In this document: in pieces, positions 26,873-32,165 of the stretch | Position numbering within the stretch: position 1 is the first letter of the stretch | Layout of the letters: each line of letters starts with the position of its first letter | Assembly (NCBI GenBank): GCA_020349865.1 | Contig: CP070700.1 | Span: 4,746,773-4,778,937 of the forward strand | Reading direction: 5' to 3' | DNA from: Desulfobacteraceae bacterium | Lineage (GTDB): Bacteria; Desulfobacterota; DSM-4660; Desulfatiglandales; Desulfatiglandaceae | DNA length: 32,165 bases | Made by a program: the position numbers and the translations under genes | The notes under the pieces: generated by a model | What the model saw: the letters and a program-made list of their open reading frames with translations, nothing else | Told to the model about the DNA's origin: nothing | Database searches by the model: none

Positions 26873-27274
26873 TCAGATCGGGCTATTCATGGTCCGCATG
26901 GCCCTGATCCGTTCGCCCACTTCCCCGGTGATAAGCTCAAATAGTGGTGCATCCCACATTCTATGCTGGAGGTGGCTCTTACCCTCTCTCCTCAATTTTT
27001 CATTTTTGGCCAAGACCTTGAGCAAAAGGATATCTTTTCCGCCATTTAGGGCCTTCGGGATATGGTTTGCCATTTTGTAGGCAAAGGTGATAACGGCTAT
27101 GGCAGTAATGGCATCTCGATTCCCGGCATAATTCCTTATTGTGACGTCCACCGAAGCGATCCGATCAAGTATTTCGTCGGGAATATCCTTTAGTTTAGTT
27201 TCTTTGTCAAATTCTTTGGAAAGCCATTGAAAGGAATCTTTACCAATGGCTTCTAAAATCGGGTTCTTATCCAT
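26873..27274 (-). CDS. Unknown small helical protein
   Basis: A 133-residue soluble protein rich in Lys/Asp/Glu, with helices expected from IPDEILDRIASVDVTIRNYAGNRDAITAIAVITFAYKMANHI (~31-72) onwards and an amphipathic C-terminus around GEVGERIRAMR. No known domain is recognised. It lies 37 bases after a DUF364-type gene on the same strand, suggesting one transcript. Start at an ATG with a weak ribosome site. Confidence 0.6.
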   Translation of the reverse strand: MDKNPILEAIGKDSFQWLSKEFDKETKLKDIPDEILDRIASVDVTIRNYAGNRDAITAIAVITFAYKMANHIPKALNGGKDILLLKVLAKNEKLRREGKSHLQHRMWDAPLFELITGEVGERIRAMRTMNSPI

Positions 27275-27311
27275 TATAATTTATCTACTTCTAACAAAAG
27301 TGACGGAAAGT

Positions 27312-28127
27312 TTACCTAAGCCGGATGTTCACCTTTTGGATGTTATGCTTGAAAAACCTCATGCCTCCCCCTTCGCTCACGATACGCAGCATGTCTTCGG
27401 GCCTGGTGACCACAACGCCGGATAAAACACTAACCGGCGTGTCTTTAAATACTTCAGGGATAAGTGGTGTGGAAGATCCAAGCAAAACCACCTCTCTGCA
27501 TGATTGAGCAGCGTCCAGGATGGCGTCAATGGTATGGTTCAAAATGGATGTGGCCGTGATAAAGGCCGCCTGGCAAAGGGGTAACTGTTTGTAGGCCTCC
27601 TCTTCCGGCAAAACCCCATCAGTTAGCATTTCTTTTTGCTCAAATACGATGAGTGAGGATATTTTATCCCGGAGGTTAGGGATCAGGGGAGCAAAGTAGC
27701 CGACCATGCCCACCCTGTCGTCAGGATGGAGATCCAGATACTCAAGTGTGTCACCTTTCAGGTAATCCTCTTTCAATGTATTAGAGAGGGCATTGGACGT
27801 TGCAAGCGCAATCGCTGATTCTATCTTATCCGTGGAGTCAAACATGGCCAGCAATTCCGAGGCCCGCCTGCCCGCCAAAGGGCGGAAGCCCTTGAAGGCT
27901 ATGCGCCCTCCTATCGAATCCCTGTGAAACGTATAGGCAACACCCAACCGGTCATTATCCAGAAGCACCGCCGTGTATCGAAGTCCGATGCGCACATCTG
28001 CGACGATAGTATCCCCGGCCAATAAGATGGATGATTCTTTGATTTTTTGTCTGACGTTAACGTGATCACCAAATAGATTTTCCAAGAAGGTAGAGAGAAG
28101 ATTCGCGATTGTCAATGTCAAAAACAC
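27312..28127 (-). CDS. DUF364/DUF4213 (putative heavy-metal chelation) protein
   Basis: A 271-residue cytoplasmic protein in two parts. The N-terminal ~95 residues have the DUF4213 pattern VADVRIGLRYTAVLLDNDRLGVAYTFH; the C-terminal ~150 residues have the DUF364 marks VGMVGYFAPLIPNLRD, VFEQKEML, FITATSILNHTIDAIL and VVLLGSSTPLIPEVF, a SAM-binding or Rossmann-like fold linked by family annotation to metal chelation. It begins with GTG here; a TTG two codons later with GAGG upstream is an alternative start. The gene for a 133-residue unknown protein follows. Confidence 0.8.
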   Translation of the reverse strand: MFLTLTIANLLSTFLENLFGDHVNVRQKIKESSILLAGDTIVADVRIGLRYTAVLLDNDRLGVAYTFHRDSIGGRIAFKGFRPLAGRRASELLAMFDSTDKIESAIALATSNALSNTLKEDYLKGDTLEYLDLHPDDRVGMVGYFAPLIPNLRDKISSLIVFEQKEMLTDGVLPEEEAYKQLPLCQAAFITATSILNHTIDAILDAAQSCREVVLLGSSTPLIPEVFKDTPVSVLSGVVVTRPEDMLRIVSEGGGMRFFKHNIQKVNIRLR

Positions 28128-28145
28128 GACCTCAAAAGGCTCCGT

Positions 28146-28397
28146 TTATTGTGCACAGCCTTCCTGCCTTAACGTTACACTCTGTTTCACCAAGACCAGA
28201 AACACCATAAGAGCTATGGTGTACAAGAGAAGCCATAAAATAATTCCATTCATGATCATCTTTATCTTTGCTCTACAGGGGTGCTCATGATAGCCCTTGT
28301 TAGGTTTGTATGCTTCAGGAAGAGACTTTAAAGAGTAGATACCCACGGGTGTACACCCGTGGGTATCTACTAAAAGACGCAAAATATTAAATTTCAA
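28146..28397 (-). CDS. Possible small membrane protein with TTG start
   Basis: An 83-residue frame beginning with TTG at 28397, preceded by the strong ribosome site AAGGAGGG 6 bases away. One hydrophobic helix lies near the C-terminus (IILWLLLYTIALMVFLVLV, ~52-70). An internal ATG at 28259 would give only 37 residues with this helix. The first 25 residues span a 38-bp perfect palindrome, so their amino acids may not be selected. It ends 18 bases before the DUF364 gene. It is possible that only the short form is real. Confidence 0.4.
   Translation of the reverse strand: MKFNILRLLVDTHGCTPVGIYSLKSLPEAYKPNKGYHEHPCRAKIKMIMNGIILWLLLYTIALMVFLVLVKQSVTLRQEGCAQ
28334..28371. repeat. 38-bp perfect palindrome
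   Basis: Every base from AGTAGATACCCACGGGTG to its complement ending in TATCTACT pairs; the centre is GTGTACAC. In RNA from either strand it would form a 17-bp stem with a tetraloop. No run of T follows on either strand near enough to call it a terminator for sure. Confidence 0.9.
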
Positions 28398-28732
28398 CCT
28401 GACCCTCCTTCAGGCCGTACTCTTTGGTTTCCACACAATAGTAAGCGCCAATTTCTCTTGACTTATATATTTTTCTTATTATAACCTAACAACGTCAAGT
28501 TAACCTTAATATAAAGTATTATAAATTATAATATTTTTGTTTCGATTTTAATCTTCTTTTATCTTTTAGCGTAAATCCTGAGGTTCCCTAATGGATACGC
28601 CTCACAATGTGCCAGCATTGTTGCAGAAAGAATGATAAATGTCCTGGTTGAAATATAAGCGTTCTGACAACCTGCAAAAAGTTCTGCTTTGGCATAATAC
28701 GCCTATCCGCTCACCTTGATCGGAGCAAAGAC
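28398..28732. other. AT-rich divergent intergenic region with one promoter candidate
   Basis: Lies between the small minus-strand ORF and the plus-strand fibronectin-like gene. A candidate plus-strand promoter, TTGACT (28458-28463) and TATAAC (28480-28485) separated by 16 bases, matches at 5 of 6 in both boxes. It would give a long leader of ~240 bases. No RNA family is recognised in that leader. Confidence 0.45.
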
Positions 28733-29239
28733 ATGACAATCTCCGTCAATGAATTGATCAATGAGTTGGGTATGACCTCCACAATTACACTGATTATTTG
28801 TACGGTCATCATTGCTATTTTGTTAATCGGCATCTACGTTCGCCGCCGAGCAAAAAAGCGAGGAAGGCCAGCCGGGCCATTGGAAACCGCTAGTCAGCAC
28901 ATTCTTTCTAAAACTAAGGAGGAGAAAAAAATGGCAAGAATTCGAAAACGAAAGGTTCACTGGGATGCTTCAAATGGTTTGGGAGTGGTAGGTTATAAGC
29001 TCTATTGGGCAGTGGGTAAGGGAGTCAATTACGATTCTGATTTTGTCGATTTGGGCAATGTTACCGAAGTTATTTTGCCTGATGACGTTCCTTCGTTCCC
29101 TATTGATGAAGGGGATATAGAGCTCGCTGTTGTGGCCGTTGATCACATAGGAAATGAATCCGATATGACCAAATTGTACGCGCCTTTTGGTTTCACCGCA
29201 CCGGATGCACCAACGGGCCTAAAAGTGGAGACCCTATAG
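28733..29239 (+). CDS. Single-pass membrane protein with a fibronectin-type-III-like domain
   Basis: A 168-residue protein: one hydrophobic helix, ITLIICTVIIAILLIGIYV (~18-36), then a basic stretch RRRAKKRGR that would stay in the cytoplasm, then from ~70 a beta-sandwich. The latter reads VHWDASNGLGVVGYKLYWAVGKG (~75-97), VTEVILPDDV and DIELAVVAVDHIGNESDMT, which fits the W...Y.LY and tyrosine-corner-like D..GNES pattern of fibronectin III modules. The topology rule places this domain inside the cell, which is unusual. GGAG lies 8 bases before the ATG. A second strong ribosome site at 28917-28922 precedes an in-frame ATG at 28931. Confidence 0.7.
   Translation: MTISVNELINELGMTSTITLIICTVIIAILLIGIYVRRRAKKRGRPAGPLETASQHILSKTKEEKKMARIRKRKVHWDASNGLGVVGYKLYWAVGKGVNYDSDFVDLGNVTEVILPDDVPSFPIDEGDIELAVVAVDHIGNESDMTKLYAPFGFTAPDAPTGLKVETL
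28917..28933 (+). promoter_or_regulatory. Strong internal ribosome-binding site before an in-frame ATG
   Basis: AGGAGG at 28917-28922 is 8 bases from the ATG at 28931-28933 and is better than the site of the long form. Translation from it would give a soluble ~102-residue fibronectin-like domain (MARIRKRKVHW...). Confidence 0.55.
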
Positions 29240-29308
29240 TGTGGGAGAGCGGACATTGTTGATTATGTTGCATAAGTGTGCTGTGACTGGGATTGTTGAT
29301 TAGGAACA

Positions 29309-29724
29309 ATGGCTATGCCTGGGCCGGCAAGACTTTATGCCCCTGGTGCTTTACACCATTTCATGGTCAGGGCGATATAAAAAGGAAAAATTGTCAGCGG
29401 CAAGAAAGATCGGCAGAATTTTGTGCCACGTATGGGGAAGCTCGCCTCTGAGAGCGGGGCCGTGATTTATGGCTGAATTCAATATCGTCAACAAAGTCCC
29501 CTGTTTCACTAACCGATCTTGCCCGCAAACAGGATATGACTGTCTCTGGTGTCGGTTATGCAGTACAAAGAGGTGAATCTATTGCACTTCGCCATAACTA
29601 TCGGTTGGTTGAGTTAGTTATTTACATAATTAAGGACGTACCCGCTTTCTTTCAAGATCAAAAGTTATCGATTTCAAAAAAGATATACCTCCCTGCTCCT
29701 GGTAGGCAACACGCGACTTCATAG
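29309..29724 (+). pseudogene. Decayed RAYT (REP-associated tyrosine transposase) gene
   Basis: The first part reads MAMPGPARLYAPGALHHFMVRAI-stop-KGKIVSGKKDRQNF and RMGKLASESGAVIYG, which is the N-terminus of the RAYT/Y1 transposase family (normally ...GALHHVMVRGIERRKIF...). One in-frame TAA (29378-29380) and a TGA with loss of frame (29474) interrupt it. The frame then moves to one that encodes SLTDLARKQDMTVSGVGYAV and RGESIALRHNYRL, the helix-turn-helix found at the C-terminus of this family. The middle with the catalytic HUH and tyrosine regions is deleted. The gap 29240-29841 contains nothing else except the promoter noted below. Confidence 0.8.
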
Positions 29725-29768
29725 CATAGAACAACCCAAAACCACCATATATTGTTACGCTTTTCCCC

Positions 29769-29795
29769 TTGACACAACGATCATTACTCTATATT
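29769..29795 (+). promoter_or_regulatory. Promoter candidate for the secreted ankyrin protein gene
   Basis: Perfect TTGACA (29769-29774) followed after 15 bases by TATATT (29790-29795, 5 of 6). Spacing is slightly short. It lies about 47 bases before the ATG. Confidence 0.4.
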
Positions 29796-29841
29796 TCTCA
29801 CCCCAAAAAGCAAGTTCTTATCGTCTTTATAGGAGGCAGAC

Positions 29842-31833
29842 ATGCTAAAAAGGATATTTAATGAATGGCCAATGTGGTTGACCGCTTTACTCGGAGTAGC
29901 TTTATGTTCCACTCCGTCAATGGCCGCAGAGTTTACCGCGGATATAAACCAGAGACTCCACGGTACGGCCCTAACAGGCAAGATATTCGTCAAGGGTGAG
30001 AAATACCGTATTGAGCAGCAGGATGCCGAAGGCCGTCAGATGTTCATCATCGTCGATCAAAAGGCTAACTTGACTATCGTCGTGGACCCTGCTGAAAAGA
30101 ACTATATGGACACGCCCAGCAATGGCATGCTCAGCTTGATGAACGATCCTTTCCAAAGCTCCAGATATATGGAGGCCAAGTTCAAGAAAAAACCTCTGAG
30201 CGACGAGATGGTAAGCGGTTATGATTGCGGCAAGTTCAAACTTGAAACCGACGAACAGGAGCTGATGACTGTCTGGAAGGCCAAGAAGCTCGGTTTTGCC
30301 TTGAAGATCACCCTGCCCGATAAAAAACAATCATTCGTTCAACTAAAAAATATCAAGGAAGGTCCGGTAGATGAAGTGCGATTCCAGGTCCCCGCCGGAT
30401 ACACCAGGAAGGAAGATCCCAAGAAGAAGAGGGATAAGGAGGAAGCGGCACTGCCGGTAGTTACAACAACAATCAGGGGAGAGGCCCCTTGGGCCCGGAG
30501 AATCGGCCAAGGCGGCGAGATTCGGGTCAAGGTTGATCCTGGAAAGTCGGTCAGATTCAGATTTGAGAACCTGATTAAAGATGAGTCCGTCTTCACTATC
30601 AAGGCCTTTCGGAACGGCCGGCCCATAAAAATGGATATCAAGGAGACCTATTCCTTACGTGGCAAGGGACGACGCCAGGAACCCCTTCTCGGTTTGCAAA
30701 ACAAGGCCGATGAGATCGCGATTCGAGTCGAGAAAGGCAAAATCATCGCCAAGGTTATTGTCAAGGAATCCTCCTTTGCAAAAGACAAAATAGATACTTT
30801 CTTCATCATGACCGGACTCCAAGATTCGCAGCGAGGTGTTTACTTGGACACCAAACGTCAACTCCGACTTATCATCACCAGCGACAGTCAGGACGGACCT
30901 GAGTCAAAGGTCACGGTCAAATTTTACAAGGGCGACTACAAAGACAAGATCGACGAGGTCAAAGTCGTGCTCATTAACGGGCAGAGCAAAACCTGGGCCT
31001 GCCCCCCTGAAAAAGGCATAAAGACCATTGAAATCGCCGTCGCCAAGAGCGGCGGGGTTAAGGTTAGGATTGAACAGCCGGCACCGCAAAAAGCCGTCAA
31101 GCCAAAACCGGCTGCTAAAGTCGTTAGAACTACACCATCAAAACAAGCTAAGGAAACTAAAGCTCAGGCTGCGCAGAGCAGACCGGGCGGTCCCAGGCTT
31201 TCGAAGGAACAGGCCAAAAAGTTCATAAAGGCCATCAACGTCAACGACATCACGGCAGTAGAATCCGATTTGGATAAAGGCATCGACGTCAACTCCATGC
31301 TCTATGGTGGAACTCTCCTGATGAAGGCGGCTAATTTGTCTACAGCAGACATGGTCAAGATGCTCATCTCCCGTGGAGCCAATTTGAACTTCAGGACCAG
31401 TCGTGGCGAAGACGCACTGTCTGTGGCCATGAGCAACAGCCGCCATTGGCAGCAGGTGATACTCACTTTGGTGGAAAGCGGTATCACCATTGACGAAAAA
31501 ACCCCTATCTGGAAAGTTGCCTTCAAGACCAAAAAAGGCAAGCTTCTCCCCGAAGCTAAGAAGATACTGGAGCTTCTGTTTGCCAAAGGAGCCAGCCCTG
31601 ATTGTCACACCAGTAGGAAAGAATCTACGGTCATAATGTATTATGCCAAAAAGGGCTGGCTGGATCCACTCAAGTTTTTCCTGAACCACAAGGCCGACGT
31701 CAACGCCAGGACCATAGACGGCCAGACGGCCTTGAGCATGGCGCTGACTAAGCCCCGGCGGCCGGAAAACAGTGCACAGAAAAAGGAACGTCAAGCAGTC
31801 GTCGAGTTATTAAGATCCAAGGGTGCTAAGTAG
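29842..31833 (+). CDS. Secreted protein: DUF4412-like N-terminus and ankyrin repeats
   Basis: A 663-residue exported protein. The signal peptide ends near PSMAAEF (~29). Residues ~30-205 resemble DUF4412/LolA-like beta domains (ITGKIFVKGEKYRIEQQ-type opening, here TGKIFVKGEKYRIEQQ; MVSGYDCGKFKLET; FQVPAGY). A middle beta-rich block (~215-415) has no recognised family; a K/P/A-rich linker (~420-465) precedes four or five ankyrin repeats (~466-663): DITAVESDLDKGIDVNS, GGTLLMKAANLSTADMVKMLISRGANLNF, LPEAKKILELLFAKGASPD, and DPLKFFLNHKADVNARTIDGQTALSMAL. AGGAGG lies 5 bases before the ATG. It is flanked on both sides by transposase remnants, and the partner or ligand is unknown. Confidence 0.75.
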   Translation: MLKRIFNEWPMWLTALLGVALCSTPSMAAEFTADINQRLHGTALTGKIFVKGEKYRIEQQDAEGRQMFIIVDQKANLTIVVDPAEKNYMDTPSNGMLSLMNDPFQSSRYMEAKFKKKPLSDEMVSGYDCGKFKLETDEQELMTVWKAKKLGFALKITLPDKKQSFVQLKNIKEGPVDEVRFQVPAGYTRKEDPKKKRDKEEAALPVVTTTIRGEAPWARRIGQGGEIRVKVDPGKSVRFRFENLIKDESVFTIKAFRNGRPIKMDIKETYSLRGKGRRQEPLLGLQNKADEIAIRVEKGKIIAKVIVKESSFAKDKIDTFFIMTGLQDSQRGVYLDTKRQLRLIITSDSQDGPESKVTVKFYKGDYKDKIDEVKVVLINGQSKTWACPPEKGIKTIEIAVAKSGGVKVRIEQPAPQKAVKPKPAAKVVRTTPSKQAKETKAQAAQSRPGGPRLSKEQAKKFIKAINVNDITAVESDLDKGIDVNSMLYGGTLLMKAANLSTADMVKMLISRGANLNFRTSRGEDALSVAMSNSRHWQQVILTLVESGITIDEKTPIWKVAFKTKKGKLLPEAKKILELLFAKGASPDCHTSRKESTVIMYYAKKGWLDPLKFFLNHKADVNARTIDGQTALSMALTKPRRPENSAQKKERQAVVELLRSKGAK

Positions 31834-31859
31834 CCAGTGCCCATTGCCGACAAGCATAG

Positions 31860-32165
31860 GCGCAAAGCCTATTGGATGGGGGGCTTGAAAGATACCGTTG
31901 GTGCGGTCACGGTGTCATAAAGGGCAGGATGAAATATGAATGTCAGGATCGTGATTATGTACTGTCCTGGTTTGATAAGAAAGCGGGGGAGGCTAAAAGA
32001 GCGTACCGCAAATATGTTAAAGAGGGGATTGTTCAGGGCAGGCGTCCTGATTTAGTGGGAGGGGGTTTAATCCGTTCTTTAGGGGGCTGGTCTGAGGTGT
32101 TATCTTTGCGGAGTGAAAAAGAGAGGGTGCTGAGTGATGAGAGGATATTGGGTAGTGGAGATTTT
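31860..32165 (+). pseudogene. 5'-truncated RAYT transposase fragment, running off the window
   Basis: A reading frame with no start codon opens after a TAG at 31857 and continues to the window edge. It reads LERYRWCGHGVIKGR, DRDYVLSWFDKKAGEAKRAY, GIVQGRRPDLVGGGLIRSLGGWSE and SDERILGSGDF, the segment of RAYT transposases after the catalytic tyrosine. The N-terminal half is missing; faint traces of the NPLRA-type motif may lie at ~31840, a few bases after the stop codon of the ankyrin gene. This copy is distinct from that at 29309. Confidence 0.8.

Noticed and set aside
31138..31794. 218-codon open frame on the minus strand opposite the ankyrin gene
   Set aside because: It mirrors the ankyrin-repeat coding region, whose plus-strand reading has clear repeats and a signal peptide; the antisense frame has no recognisable domain.

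Overview
The window looks like a piece of an anaerobic Desulfobacterota (deltaproteobacterial) chromosome, probably a sulfate-reducer relative. This is inferred from the HgcA/HgcB-like reading frame at the left edge, a HesB/IscA-type selenoprotein read through a UGA codon, RAYT-family transposase remnants, AsmA-type envelope genes and a mosaic of short mostly housekeeping operons. No rRNA, tRNA or CRISPR array was seen, so the taxonomy is not anchored by a marker gene.

Layout, left half. Positions 2-631 hold the 3' end of a membrane protein resembling the HgcA membrane domain fused to a two-cluster ferredoxin. A minus-strand P-loop kinase follows (773-1414). An ECF sigma factor, a zinc-finger anti-sigma factor and a secreted DUF3106-type protein form one operon (1945-3736). 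Thiamine genes thiE-thiL-thiM (4008-6627) carry a striking hairpin between thiL and thiM. A gamma-glutamyltransferase (6831-8456, minus) has a MITE-like element just upstream of its start. A lipopolysaccharide-kinase-like gene, a 675-residue AsmA protein, a TtcA-type tRNA thiolase and a YggS PLP protein follow (9034-13938). The gaps between them contain a second dispersed repeat family.

Middle. At 14042-14476 is a small protein made of two copies of one domain; its stop codon lies in the terminus of a second copy of the first MITE. The minus-strand run 17602->14779 encodes an HDAC-family deacetylase, a GNAT acetyltransferase and RdgB, which overlap one another, and then the HesB-like selenoprotein. 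On the plus strand lie a zinc-ribbon protein, malate dehydrogenase with a good sigma-70-type promoter, and a small TTG-started protein (17956-19678).

Right half. A minus-strand operon (24316->19753) encodes a CDP-alcohol phosphatidyltransferase, a Nudix hydrolase and a giant 1142-residue AsmA/YhdP-like protein. It is divergent from inositol-3-phosphate synthase and a SAM methyltransferase (24877-26773). Together these suggest inositol-phospholipid synthesis linked to lipid delivery to the outer membrane. Next come two minus-strand genes (an unknown 133-residue protein and a DUF364/DUF4213 protein) and a small membrane ORF whose start region contains a 38-bp perfect palindrome. The window ends with a membrane protein with a fibronectin-like domain and a secreted ankyrin-repeat protein (29842-31833), the latter flanked by two decayed RAYT transposase pieces.
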